Made by a program: the position numbers and the translations under genes
Source: CAYLPJ01 sp964385465
GTDB taxonomy: Bacteria > Planctomycetota > Phycisphaerae > SM23-33
Reading direction: 5' to 3'
DNA length: 25,521 nt
NCBI GenBank assembly: GCA_964385465.1
Contig: CAYLPJ010000072.1
Span: 1 to 25,521 of the forward strand
The notes under the pieces: generated by a model
Database searches by the model: none
What the model saw: the letters and a program-made list of their open reading frames with translations, nothing else
Told to the model about the DNA's origin: nothing
Shown: piece by piece, positions 15,519 through 23,487 of the stretch
How positions within the stretch are numbered: position 1 is the stretch's first letter
Layout of the letters: each line of letters starts with the position of its first letter

Positions 15519-16916
15519 GTGAACCGCCACCTGACACGCCGCCGATTCCTCCGCGCCGGGACGGGCGTCGCCGCGATGCTCGCCGCCGGACGCTGGGCGC
15601 CCGCCGCCGAGGCCGACCGCCGACGCAAGCCCAACATCCTCATGATCCTCGTCGACGACCTCGGCTACGGGGACCTGTCCTGCTACGGCGCCAAGGACAT
15701 GCAGACGCCGCACGTCGACGCCCTCGCCGCCTCGGGCATGCGCTTCGGCCGCTTCTACGCCAACTGCCCCGTCTGCTCGCCGACGCGGGCGGCGCTGATG
15801 ACCGGGCGCTACCCCGCCATGGTCGGCGTGCCCGGCGTGATCCGCACCGGCGACGGGAACAGTTGGGGCTACCTCGACCCCGACGCCGTCACGCTGCCGC
15901 AGCGGCTCAAGCAGGCCGGCTACCACACCGCGATGGTCGGCAAGTGGCACCTGGGGCTCCAGCCGCCGAACGTGCCCAACGAGCGCGGGTTCGACTTCTT
16001 CCACGGCTTCCTCGGCGACATGATGAACGACTACTACACCCACCTCCGAGGCGGGCGGAACTTCATGCGCCGCGACCGCCAGACCATCGACCCCGAGGGC
16101 CACGCCACCGACCTGTTCAGCCAATGGGCCGTGGACGTCCTCCGCGACCGCAAGGACGCCGACGAACCCTTCTTCCTCTACCTGGCCTACAACGCGCCGC
16201 ACACGCCCATCCAGCCGCCGAAGGACTGGGTGGAAAAGGTCCGCAAGCGCCGGCCGGACATGCCCGCCAGGCGGGCGAAGCTCGTTGCGCTCATCGAGCA
16301 CATGGACCACGGCATCGGGAAGGTGCTCGCGGCGCTGAAGGAGACCGGCCTCGCCGACAACACGCTGGTGATCTTCACCAGCGACAACGGCGGGCAGACG
16401 AACGTCGGCGCCGACAACGGGCCCCTCAAGGCCGGCAAGGGAACGATGTACGAGGGCGGGCTCCGCGTGCCCGCCTGCGCCGCCTGGCCCGGGCGCATCG
16501 CCGCCGGCAGCCGCAGCGCCCGCATCGCCGCGACGATGGACCTCTGCCCGACGCTGCTGGCCGTCGGGGGCGCCCGGGCGATCCCCGGGATCGAGGGGCA
16601 GAGCATCCTGCCCACGCTGCTCGGCGAGTCCGACGCCGACGGCGAGGACCGCACCCTGTTCTTCACCCGCCTGGAAGGAGGCCGGCAGAAGGGCCGGACC
16701 ATCGAGGCCGCCCTTCGCTGGCCGTGGAAAGTCCTGCGAAACCGCCCCGGCGCGGATGTCGAAATGTACAACCTCGACGCCGACCCGCTGGAGCAGACAG
16801 ACCTCGCCGGCCGCAAAAACCTCCCCAAGCCCCTGACCGACCTCGCCGCCGCCCTGGAAACCTATCGGCGCCGCGCCGCCGAGGTCCCCTGGCGCCGCCC
16901 GTCGCAGAGAGGCTGA
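15519..16916 (+). CDS. Tat-exported type I sulfatase
   Basis: The protein has 465 residues from a GTG with AAGGAG 5 nt upstream. The N-terminus is a Tat-type signal: TRRRFLRAG followed by a hydrophobic stretch ending in AAGRWAPAAEA. The sulfatase domain starts at PNILMILVDDLGYGD, with metal-binding Asp46 and Asp47. The active-site motif CSPTRAALMTGRYP begins at Cys86, which must be converted to formylglycine. GKWHLG and TSDNGG are the next family signatures, and the C-terminal subdomain carries the typical MYNLDADPLEQTDLA. The Cys-type motif needs formylglycine-generating enzyme, which is not in the window. Substrates are probably sulfated polysaccharides, as for the many sulfatases of marine Planctomycetota, but specificity cannot be read here. 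It starts 51 nt beyond the upstream terminator stem, so a separate promoter is likely. Confidence 0.95.
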   Translation: MNRHLTRRRFLRAGTGVAAMLAAGRWAPAAEADRRRKPNILMILVDDLGYGDLSCYGAKDMQTPHVDALAASGMRFGRFYANCPVCSPTRAALMTGRYPAMVGVPGVIRTGDGNSWGYLDPDAVTLPQRLKQAGYHTAMVGKWHLGLQPPNVPNERGFDFFHGFLGDMMNDYYTHLRGGRNFMRRDRQTIDPEGHATDLFSQWAVDVLRDRKDADEPFFLYLAYNAPHTPIQPPKDWVEKVRKRRPDMPARRAKLVALIEHMDHGIGKVLAALKETGLADNTLVIFTSDNGGQTNVGADNGPLKAGKGTMYEGGLRVPACAAWPGRIAAGSRSARIAATMDLCPTLLAVGGARAIPGIEGQSILPTLLGESDADGEDRTLFFTRLEGGRQKGRTIEAALRWPWKVLRNRPGADVEMYNLDADPLEQTDLAGRKNLPKPLTDLAAALETYRRRAAEVPWRRPSQRG

Positions 16917-16950
16917 GACGGCCTTCCGGTCCCGCGGTAATCCGGTCTCA
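16914..16950. terminator. Possible bidirectional hairpin between convergent genes
   Basis: TGAGAC (16914-16919, including the sulfatase stop) and GTCTCA (16945-16950) pair perfectly and can be extended by GG/CC with one bulge. The loop of about 25 nt is long and no T-tract follows, so this is a weak call for a shared terminator between the sulfatase gene and the convergent zinc-ribbon gene. Confidence 0.3.
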
Positions 16951-16958
16951 CGGTTCTG

Positions 16959-17081
16959 TTACTTCTTCACCTTCTTCGGCTTGCAGAGGTGTTTCTTCTT
17001 CTTGCTGACGGCGCCGCACTTCTTGCAGGTGAAGTTGCCCGGCTTGCGTCTGGCTTCCTTCTTGCCCTTCAAACAACTCAT
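16959..17081 (-). CDS. Tiny basic zinc-ribbon protein (40 residues)
   Basis: The ATG at 17081 is preceded by GAGGAG with 6-nt spacing. The peptide begins MSCLKGKKEARRKPGNF, continues TCKKCGAVSKKKKHLC and ends KPKKVKK. CxxC (Cys19, Cys22) followed by HxC (His31, Cys33) gives four ligands for one zinc ion in a ribbon-like knuckle. About 40 percent of residues are Lys or Arg. Such small Lys-rich CKKCG proteins suggest nucleic-acid or ribosome binding, by analogy with small ribosomal zinc-ribbon proteins; no function is proven. The gene is divergent from the HD-GYP gene and convergent with the sulfatase gene. Together with the 31- and 24-residue ORFs it makes three tiny basic proteins within about 4 kb. 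Confidence 0.78.
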   Translation of the reverse strand: MSCLKGKKEARRKPGNFTCKKCGAVSKKKKHLCKPKKVKK

Positions 17082-17231
17082 GGTCGCTCCTCGGTCCTTC
17101 GCTGGGGGCCGCGGGGGTCCGCTCACCCAATCCTAGGCGTCGAGGGTGCTCAAGTGGGCCCTTTCGGCGGCCGAAGACCAAGAGGACGCGCCCCCGGGGT
17201 CACGTTGCATCGAGAGACAAAGGAACGTGCC

Positions 17232-18527
17232 ATGATCGTCAGCCCGCAGATCCCGCTGCACCGCCTGGTCCTCTCCCTGGCCGAGGGGATGGACCGCGTT
17301 CACCCCTCCGTGGCCGACCACCAGCTCCGCGTGGCATACATCGCCACGAACGTCGCCCGTCATCTCGGCTTCCGCGGGCAGGCGCTGCTGGACGTCTTCC
17401 AGGCCGGGGCGTTCCACGACATCGGGCTCATCCGCCTGGAGGACCGCCTGCTGCTCCGCCAGGGCAGCTTCGAGGGCGTCCGCTGGCACCCCCAGGCGGG
17501 GGCGGAGCTGCTGGCCGACCAGGACCTCTTCGGCCGCGCCGCCGACATCGTGCGGTTCCACCACACCGCGTGGCGCCGCGGGGAAGGGGCCGAGCGGGCG
17601 GGGCGCGAGGTCCCCTTCGCCAGCCACATCCTGGTGCTCGCCGACGCGGTCGAGCGGGCGATCCAGGCCGACCTGCCCGTGCTGGAGCAGTCGGAGTTCA
17701 TCACCAAGCAGATCCTCGCGCAGTCCGACGCGATCTTCCACCCCGACTGCGTCGAGGCCTTCGCCGACGTCGCCGCCGCCGAGGCCTTCTGGCTCGACTG
17801 CACATCCGAGCGGATCTACAGCATCCTGCTGGAGCAGATGGACTGGCCCATTCTCACCGTCGACGGCCCGGCCGTCAGCCGCATCGCGGGGATGTTCGCC
17901 CGCGTCGTCGACGCCATGAGCCCGTGGACGGCGACGCATTCGATCGGCGTGGCCTCCACGGCGGTCGCGCTGGGCCGGCGCATGGGCCTTTCGGTTCGTG
18001 AGCTGACGATGCTCCGCTCGGCGGGGCTGCTGCACGACATCGGCAAGCTGGCGGTTCCCAGCCGCATCCTGGACAAGCCTGGGGACCTGACGCCGACCGA
18101 GCACGCGATCATCCGCGCCCATACGTACCACACGTTCCGCATCCTGCGGACCATCGGCGGGATGCCCCAGATCTGCGAATGGGCGTCGTTCCACCACGAG
18201 CGGCTGGACGGCTCGGGCTATCCGTTCCGCCACCGGGGAGACGACCTGACCCTCCCGTCGCGCATCCTCGCCGTGGCCGACATGTTCACCGCGATGTGCG
18301 AGGACCGCCCGTACCGCCCCGCGACGTCGCTGAGCGACGCGCTGGCCGCGCTGACCGAGTCGGCCGAGGCGGGCCGGCAGGACGCGGCCGTGGTGGCGAC
18401 GCTGCGGGAGGACGCCTCGGGCGTTCACGAGGCGATGCAGGCCGGGCGGGCCGAGCACGCCGACAAGCAGCGCCGGCTGACGCGGTTTCTCAAGCCCGAG
18501 GTCCGCGGCGGCGCGCCGGTGCTCTGA
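17232..18527 (+). CDS. Tandem HD-domain protein, C-terminal HD-GYP
   Basis: The protein has 431 residues from an ATG with AAGGA 8 nt upstream. It has two HD domains and no membrane segment or receiver. The N-terminal copy (about 20-145) keeps candidate metal ligands His30, His62-Asp63 (FHDIG), His86, His110-His111 and Asp138, but replaces the GYP loop with TAWRRGEG. A middle segment (about 150-205) links to the C-terminal copy (about 212-370), which has His236, LLHDIGKLAVP (His268-Asp269), His297, HHERLDGSGYP (321-331) and AVADMFTAM (Asp350). The second copy is a canonical HD-GYP, the family that hydrolyses cyclic-di-GMP. The role of the first copy is unknown. A 21-nt gap separates its end from the convergent thioredoxin gene. 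Confidence 0.9.
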   Translation: MIVSPQIPLHRLVLSLAEGMDRVHPSVADHQLRVAYIATNVARHLGFRGQALLDVFQAGAFHDIGLIRLEDRLLLRQGSFEGVRWHPQAGAELLADQDLFGRAADIVRFHHTAWRRGEGAERAGREVPFASHILVLADAVERAIQADLPVLEQSEFITKQILAQSDAIFHPDCVEAFADVAAAEAFWLDCTSERIYSILLEQMDWPILTVDGPAVSRIAGMFARVVDAMSPWTATHSIGVASTAVALGRRMGLSVRELTMLRSAGLLHDIGKLAVPSRILDKPGDLTPTEHAIIRAHTYHTFRILRTIGGMPQICEWASFHHERLDGSGYPFRHRGDDLTLPSRILAVADMFTAMCEDRPYRPATSLSDALAALTESAEAGRQDAAVVATLREDASGVHEAMQAGRAEHADKQRRLTRFLKPEVRGGAPVL

Positions 18528-18548
18528 CGCGCCGCCGGCGTCCGGGGC

Positions 18549-19700
18549 TCATTTGCCCTTGGCGTACTTCACCGAGCAGCCGTAGGGGCGGGTCCTGGGC
18601 ACCGAGACGGCCTTGCCGGCCAGCAGTTCCTCGATCGCCTCGGCCACGTAGTTGGTGGGCTTCTCCGCCTTGCCGCGGGGGTCGTCGTCGATCGCCCCGC
18701 TGTACGCCACGTGCCCGTGGGCGTCGATCACCCGCATGTCCGGGGTGGTCTTGGCGTCGTAGGCCCGGCCGACTTCGCCCGGCTGGTCGTTGAGGATCGG
18801 GTAGGGCAGGTCGTACTTCTCGTGCCAGGCCTTGTTCTTGTCCGTCCCGAAGAAGTGCGTGCTGTTGACCGCCAGCCAGACGACGTCGCGGTCGTCGTAC
18901 TTTTCGGCCAGCCGCTTCATGGTGCCCGCCTCGTAATGCCTTCGGACGAAGGGGCAGGTGGGGTTGATCCACTCCAGGACGACGATGCTCCCGGCGAAGT
19001 CCGCCAGGCTGACCTTCTTCCCGTCCTGGTCGGTCAGCGTGAAGCCCGCGGCCTTCTCCCGCGGCTTGGCGTACTTGACCGAGCAGCCGTAGGGCTTGGT
19101 CTTCGGTGTGGCGACCTTTCGCTTGGCCAGCAGGTCCTCGATGGCCGCGGCGACGTAGTTCGTCGCGTCGTCCTTCTTGCCGCGCGGGTCGTCGTCGATC
19201 GCGCCGCTGTAGACGATCGTCCCCTTGGCGTCGATGACCCGCATGTCCGGCGTGGTCCGCGCGCCGTAGGCCCGCCCGACGTCGCCGGGCTGGTCGTTCA
19301 GCACCGCGAACGGCAGCTTGTGCTTCTCGGCGAAGGCCTTGTTCTTCGCCGTGTCGTAGCTCTTCGTGCTGTTGACCGCCAGCCAGACGACGCCCTTGTC
19401 GGCGTACTTCTCGGCCAGGGCCTTCATCGTGCCTGCCTTGTAGTGGCGCTTGACGAACGGGCAACTCGGGTTGATCCATTCCAGCACGACGATCTTGCCG
19501 CGGAGGTCCGACAGCCGCACCGGCTTGCCCTCGTGGTCCGGCAGGCCGAAGTCCGGCGCGGCAACGCCCACGTCGCCGTCCGACGCCTTCGCCGGCGGGG
19601 TCTTGGAGGGCTTGTCCTTCTCGGCCGCGATCGTCGGCGAGAAGGCGGCGGCGAGGATCGCGACGATGCCCAGCATTACGGCGGTTCTGCGACCAGTCAT
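18549..19700 (-). CDS. Exported protein with two tandem thioredoxin-fold domains
   Basis: The protein has 383 residues from an ATG with AAAGGAGC 6-7 nt upstream. Residues 1-26 are a signal peptide. Two AhpC/TSA-type thioredoxin-fold domains follow, at about 46-210 and 217-379, and are close copies. Each has LEWINPxCPFVxRHY (Cys80, Cys249), VVWLAVNST, LNDQPGxVGRAY, TTPDMRVIDA, YSGAIDDDPRGK, and a final PYGCSVKYAK (Cys206, Cys375). The four cysteines are the only ones in the protein. The equivalent segments are offset by 507 nt, so the second domain arose by internal duplication. It should act as a periplasmic thiol oxidoreductase or peroxiredoxin; whether the second Cys resolves the first is inference. 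Its ATG overlaps the stop of the DsbD-alpha gene (ATGA), so the two proteins are probably made together. Confidence 0.88.
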   Translation of the reverse strand: MTGRRTAVMLGIVAILAAAFSPTIAAEKDKPSKTPPAKASDGDVGVAAPDFGLPDHEGKPVRLSDLRGKIVVLEWINPSCPFVKRHYKAGTMKALAEKYADKGVVWLAVNSTKSYDTAKNKAFAEKHKLPFAVLNDQPGDVGRAYGARTTPDMRVIDAKGTIVYSGAIDDDPRGKKDDATNYVAAAIEDLLAKRKVATPKTKPYGCSVKYAKPREKAAGFTLTDQDGKKVSLADFAGSIVVLEWINPTCPFVRRHYEAGTMKRLAEKYDDRDVVWLAVNSTHFFGTDKNKAWHEKYDLPYPILNDQPGEVGRAYDAKTTPDMRVIDAHGHVAYSGAIDDDPRGKAEKPTNYVAEAIEELLAGKAVSVPRTRPYGCSVKYAKGK

Positions 19701-20689
19701 TTCGGGCTCCTTTCGGTGGCCGACGAACCCCGCGTTCGAGCGGGGGCCGTGGCGGCCGGGGGGTTCGGGAAAAGGCAAACCGGGACGCTCACGCCCCGGC
19801 GGGCGCCGTCCTTCGCGACGGCGACGAGCACGGTCTCCAGCGCGCCCGCCCGCGGCTCCGCCGCGCCCGGCGAACTCACGCGGAACGTCACGCGGGTCCG
19901 TCCGGCGGCCGGGCGGACGGCGACGTCGGAGACGGCCAGCGTCCGCCCCGCGGCGGGGTAGAACTCCACCGCCCGCGGGGGGGCCTTCCAGGCGACGTCG
20001 ATGCGAAAACTGCCGGCCTTCTCGCCCGCCCGGATGCGCCCGACGACCTCGGCGGAGGCGACGAACGGCGCCTTCGCGGCCGGGACGGGCAGCCGCTTCC
20101 GCCAGGCGGTGAAGAGGTCCGCGTTGGCGGGCGCGGGATCGGCGGCGGCCTCGAGCGTCAGGGCCGCTTCGCTGCGGCCGGGGATGCACTGGACCTTGCA
20201 GGCCAGCCAGTCGGCGGCGGCGGCGAATTCGAGCTTTCGGCCGGGGGGGAGCTTCTCTGGCGGGCGGACGACGGCGGTCAGCAGGACGGCGCCCTCGTAG
20301 CCGTAGGACGTGATCCCGCCTTCCTGGCGGAAGGTCTTTGGGATGGGCCACTGGAGCGGCCCGGCGGTGAAGCCCTCGGGCAGCGTCCAGTCGATTTCGG
20401 TCGCCAGGCCGGCGTCGCCGGGGTTTCGCCAGTAGACGTGCCACTCCTCGGCCATCTCCAGCAGCACGCCGAGCCGGAAGGGCTTGCCGCCCGCGACGGC
20501 GGATACATCCGCCAGGAGTTTCGCCCCGACCAGGTCGGCGGGCTTCGGCTGGAAGGTCCCCGGCGGCGCGGGCAACTGCGGCGGGGCCGCGAAGGCGACG
20601 CCGGCGGCAAGCAGCAGGCCGACCATGACCGGGCATTGGCGCCCGGGCGAGAGAGGTCGTCCCACGTTGCGGTGCGGACTGCTGGTCAT
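19697..20689 (-). CDS. Stand-alone DsbD alpha-domain (DsbC/DsbD N-terminal) protein
   Basis: The protein has 330 residues from an ATG with GGAG 6 nt upstream. A hydrophilic n-region of about 20 residues leads into MVGLLLAAGVAFAAPP, a signal peptide. The mature protein matches the N-terminal domain of DsbD/ScsB-type thiol reductases: WHVYWRNPGDAGLATEIDW, LPEGFTAGPLQWPIPKTF, YGYEGAVLL, and WLACKVQCIPG, where Cys164 and Cys168 form the expected redox pair. In DsbD this domain is followed by a membrane CcdA-like domain and a thioredoxin domain; here no membrane domain is present and the protein ends after a second beta-rich domain. The next gene encodes the tandem thioredoxin protein, overlapping by 4 nt. 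I infer a split relay that needs an electron donor in the inner membrane encoded elsewhere. Confidence 0.82.
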   Translation of the reverse strand: MTSSPHRNVGRPLSPGRQCPVMVGLLLAAGVAFAAPPQLPAPPGTFQPKPADLVGAKLLADVSAVAGGKPFRLGVLLEMAEEWHVYWRNPGDAGLATEIDWTLPEGFTAGPLQWPIPKTFRQEGGITSYGYEGAVLLTAVVRPPEKLPPGRKLEFAAAADWLACKVQCIPGRSEAALTLEAAADPAPANADLFTAWRKRLPVPAAKAPFVASAEVVGRIRAGEKAGSFRIDVAWKAPPRAVEFYPAAGRTLAVSDVAVRPAAGRTRVTFRVSSPGAAEPRAGALETVLVAVAKDGARRGVSVPVCLFPNPPAATAPARTRGSSATERSPK

Positions 20690-20727
20690 CGCCGGCTCCG
20701 AAGCGCGGGCTCCCACCCACGCACTGA

Positions 20728-20757
20728 ATCCTATGGCGGCCGTGCGACGGGAATCAA
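20728..20757 (-). promoter_or_regulatory. Sigma-70-like promoter for the redox gene pair
   Basis: On the minus strand TTGATT (20757-20752) and TAGGAT (20733-20728) are separated by 18 nt. Each hexamer matches its consensus at four of six bases. The predicted start near 20721 leaves a leader of about 32 nt with a GGAG SD. This would make the DsbD-alpha and tandem thioredoxin genes a separate transcription unit. Confidence 0.45.
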
Positions 20758-20787
20758 GCCGCACCGCCGCTCGGCAGCGGGAGCGGC

Positions 20788-21369
20788 TCAGAGGCTCGCA
20801 AGGGCGGGGTGGTCGATGCGGGCGGCGACCCGGCGCCAGGCGTCGCGTGCGGCGTCGTCGGGGACGTGCGGAACGAAGCCCAGCCGCAGGTACGTGCGTA
20901 TGGCGGGGATGCGCGGCGTCTGCGTGCCCAGCAAGGCCCGGCGGTGCCCGAGGCGGCGCATCCGCTCCAGCGCCGCGGCCGAGAGGGCCCGGCTCAGCCG
21001 GCGCCCGCGCGCCGAAGGGACGATGGCGACGTAGTGCAGCCGCCCCCACGGGCGGGCGTTCCAGCGGCGCTCGTACCACGCCGTGGCCGTGCCGACCTCC
21101 CTCCCGTCGGCGTCGACGAGGAACAGGCACCGCCTGCGCAGGCCGGCCTCGTCCTCGCCGAAGCTCGTGCGGAACAGGTCGGGCGTGATCTCGTAGACGT
21201 CGTCGGCGTAGGCCTGCCTGTGGACGCGCAGCCACGTCTCGTCGTCGCCGGGGCGGTACAGGCGCAGGGTCATGTCGTCGGGCAGCTCGACGCGCGGAAT
21301 GCCGTCGAGGTCCTCGCGGACCATGCACACGTGATGGTAGCCTTCGACGGGCGGGATGTGGGCGTTCAT
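20788..21369 (-). CDS. GNAT-family N-acetyltransferase
   Basis: The protein has 193 residues from an ATG with GAGGAG about 9 nt upstream. The N-terminal 30 residues (including YHHVCMVREDLDGIPRVELP) precede the GNAT fold. MTLRLYRPGDDETWLRVHRQAY starts the domain, VGTATAWYE is a core strand, and LHYVAIVPSARGRRLSRAL (111-129) is the acetyl-CoA loop. That loop is degenerate: RGRRLS replaces the usual RGxGxG. AIRTYLRLGFVP is the last conserved strand. The acceptor is unknown; small molecules or protein N-termini are both possible. It is 23 nt downstream of the aldolase gene in the same direction, so a role in the same sugar pathway is possible but unproven. Confidence 0.82.
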   Translation of the reverse strand: MNAHIPPVEGYHHVCMVREDLDGIPRVELPDDMTLRLYRPGDDETWLRVHRQAYADDVYEITPDLFRTSFGEDEAGLRRRCLFLVDADGREVGTATAWYERRWNARPWGRLHYVAIVPSARGRRLSRALSAAALERMRRLGHRRALLGTQTPRIPAIRTYLRLGFVPHVPDDAARDAWRRVAARIDHPALASL

Positions 21370-21392
21370 GGCGGGGGTCTCCTCGGGGCCGG

Positions 21393-22310
21393 TCACTTCG
21401 AGCAGATGTCGCGGAACCCGGCGGCCTCGAGGTCGCGGCGAAGGTCGGCGAGCGCCTCGCCGCTCAGCGGCGCCACGGGCGGTCGGGGCGGCCCGACGTC
21501 CACCCCGGTCAGGGCGGTCATGGCCTTGAAGCACGCGATCGGATGGCCGTGGCGGCCGGTGACGTCGAGGAGCCTCGCGGCCCGGCCCTGGAGCCTCCGG
21601 GCCTCGTCGAGGCGCCCGCCCTCGAAGGCCTCGATCAGGCGGAGGAACAGCGGGGCGAGGAAGTTGTACGTGCTGCCGATCGCCCCCGTCGCCCCGACTG
21701 CGAGGGCGCCGAGCAGCATCTGGTCCCGCCCGAAGAGGCAGTCGTAGCGCCCGCCGTCGGCGTCGAGGCAGAGGGCGTAGTCGGCGAGGTCCTCGTGGGT
21801 GAACTTCACGCCGGCGAGGTTGCCCGCCCTCTCGCCGACCCGGGCCAGCAGCTCGCGGACCGGCAGGTGCACGCCGGTGACCGACGGGATGTGGTAGTAG
21901 TAGAGCGGCATGTCCCCGGCCGCGGCGGCCAGGCGGACGACGAATTCCGCCGCCTCGCCGACGCCTGGCGGCTTGTACAGCAGCGGGGGCATCGTCCCGC
22001 AGGCGCGGGCGCCGGCGCGGGCCGCGGCGGCCAGCAGCTCCCGCGAGGCGGGCTCGCACGTGTGCCCGACGTGAACGATCACGTCGAAGCCGTCCGGCGC
22101 CGCGGCCGTCCATCGCTCGACGAGGCGGACGCGCTCGTCGACGGTCAGCGACATTCCCTCGCCGGTGGTCCCGCAGACGAACGCGCCGACGACGCCGTTT
22201 CGCGTCAGGGCCTCCACCTGCGCCTCGACGGCGTCGAGGTTCAGCTCGCCGTCGTCGGCCAGGGGCGTCGGCGGGGCGGCGATCAGGCCCGTGGTCTTTC
22301 GTACTGCCAT
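21393..22310 (-). CDS. DapA/NanA-family class I aldolase, N-acetylneuraminate-lyase-like
   Basis: The protein has 305 residues, normal for the family, from an ATG with AAAGGA 8 nt upstream. The TIM-barrel signatures are present: GTTGEG (47-52), YYYHIPSVTGVHLP with catalytic Tyr139, GVKFTHEDLADY with Schiff-base Lys169, and GATGAIGSTYNFLAPLFLRL. The YHIP and GSTYNF forms are more typical of N-acetylneuraminate lyases than of dihydrodipicolinate synthases (where YNVP is usual), so it probably cleaves a sialic-acid-like 2-keto acid to pyruvate and an amino sugar. No sialic acid kinase, epimerase or transporter is nearby, so the physiological substrate could differ. It lies 34 nt downstream of the URO-D-like gene, and the GNAT gene follows. 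Confidence 0.85.
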   Translation of the reverse strand: MAVRKTTGLIAAPPTPLADDGELNLDAVEAQVEALTRNGVVGAFVCGTTGEGMSLTVDERVRLVERWTAAAPDGFDVIVHVGHTCEPASRELLAAAARAGARACGTMPPLLYKPPGVGEAAEFVVRLAAAAGDMPLYYYHIPSVTGVHLPVRELLARVGERAGNLAGVKFTHEDLADYALCLDADGGRYDCLFGRDQMLLGALAVGATGAIGSTYNFLAPLFLRLIEAFEGGRLDEARRLQGRAARLLDVTGRHGHPIACFKAMTALTGVDVGPPRPPVAPLSGEALADLRRDLEAAGFRDICSK

Positions 22311-22344
22311 GCTCGGGGTCCTTTCGAAGCCGTGGTCGGCCGGG

Positions 22345-23469
22345 CTACAGCCAGCCGGTTATCCTTGCCAGCAGGCCGGCGTAGTCCACGAACGCCGGCC
22401 AGGTGATGTCCGGGGGCACGCCGTGGTCGCAGCCGGGGACGTACCCGCCGTCGCGGACGACCGGCTCGAGGCGGCGCAGCTCGGCGCGGATGGCCTCGCC
22501 CCCGGCGGCGATGGCCCGCTTGTCCACGCCCTGGCGGAAGGCGATGTCGTGGCCGAACTCGCGCCGGAACGCCGGCAGGTCGTTGCCCGCGGCGACCTCG
22601 ATCGGGTCGCAGACGTCCAGGCCGGACTCGATCCAGATCGGGATCAGCTCGCCGACGTAGCCGTCGCTGTCCATGTCCACCAGCGGGCAGCCCGCCTCGT
22701 GCAGCAGCCGCGACCAGCGGTCCCAAGACGGCTTGCAGAACTCCCGTGTCATCGCCGGGGAGATCATCGCCTTGATCTTGTAGGCCATGTCCTCGCTGAT
22801 GAAGACGCGGTCGGGGACGACGTGGCGGCACAGCCGCTGGAGGGCGCCGGCGACGAAGTCCGACCAGAAGGCGGCCATGTCCGCGACGAGCTCCGGCCGG
22901 TCGATCATCATCATGCACAGCCCCTCGAACCCGCACCATTCGCGCATCTGCCAGAACGGTCCGGGGAAGGCGACGGTCAGGGGCGTCTGGCGGTCGGCGG
23001 CGCGGCGGGCGCGGTCGGGCAGGTCCTCGGGGAATCGCCCGGGGGCGTCGAGGTCGTAGCGCCGCTTCATCCGCTCCCAGTCGTCCGGCGTCTCGACGGG
23101 GCAGCGGATCCACCGCCGGGTGACGAAGTCTTTGGCATGGCGGAGGTAGCTGACGTCGAACTCGTCGGAGATCTCGCAGACGTTGCCCTTCCAGTCCTGG
23201 ACGACGTAATGCCCGTCGCGGTGCTCGAGGACCTTCTCCTCGAACTGCGGGATCATGCGGAAGTCCACGCCCGGCGCCGGCGCGGACCGCGCGGGCTCGG
23301 GCTCGATGCCCAGCGTCTCCAGCAGGTGGGCATGCCAGTGCACGCCCTCGGGCAGCCCCTGTGTCCGCCAGGCCGCCAGCGTGGACTCCCGCGGGCCGCC
23401 CGGCTCGAAGGGCACCCTGTCCGGCGTGCCGAATGTCAGCGTCTCGATCAGTCGTTCGCGTGGGGTCAT
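22345..23469 (-). CDS. Uroporphyrinogen decarboxylase-like protein (methyltransferase-type)
   Basis: The protein has 374 residues. It opens MTPRERLIETLTFGTPDRVPFEPGG, the standard opening of the URO-D/MtaA superfamily (PF01208), and continues with CEISDEFDVSYL, PLTVAFPGPFWQMREW and HEAGCPLVDMDSDG. It ends GGYVPGCDHGVPPDITWPAF. The GCDHGVPPD motif and the DMDSDG segment are typical of the non-haem branch, whose members often act as corrinoid- or zinc-dependent methyltransferases. It is not a bona fide haem enzyme by context: no other haem gene is present. Its neighbours are a sialic-acid-type aldolase and inositol lipid genes, so a role in catabolism of a methylated or sugar compound is possible. 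The SD is GAGGAG. Confidence 0.85.
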   Translation of the reverse strand: MTPRERLIETLTFGTPDRVPFEPGGPRESTLAAWRTQGLPEGVHWHAHLLETLGIEPEPARSAPAPGVDFRMIPQFEEKVLEHRDGHYVVQDWKGNVCEISDEFDVSYLRHAKDFVTRRWIRCPVETPDDWERMKRRYDLDAPGRFPEDLPDRARRAADRQTPLTVAFPGPFWQMREWCGFEGLCMMMIDRPELVADMAAFWSDFVAGALQRLCRHVVPDRVFISEDMAYKIKAMISPAMTREFCKPSWDRWSRLLHEAGCPLVDMDSDGYVGELIPIWIESGLDVCDPIEVAAGNDLPAFRREFGHDIAFRQGVDKRAIAAGGEAIRAELRRLEPVVRDGGYVPGCDHGVPPDITWPAFVDYAGLLARITGWL

Positions 23470-23487
23470 GGTCGCTCCTCGGCGGAC

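Noticed and set aside
17051..17065. Sigma-54-like promoter TGGC-N7-TTGC on the plus strand, upstream of the HD-GYP gene
   Set aside because: The match is good, but it lies inside the zinc-ribbon coding sequence where Lys/Ala codons produce it by chance, and the -24/-12 flanks are not otherwise supported.
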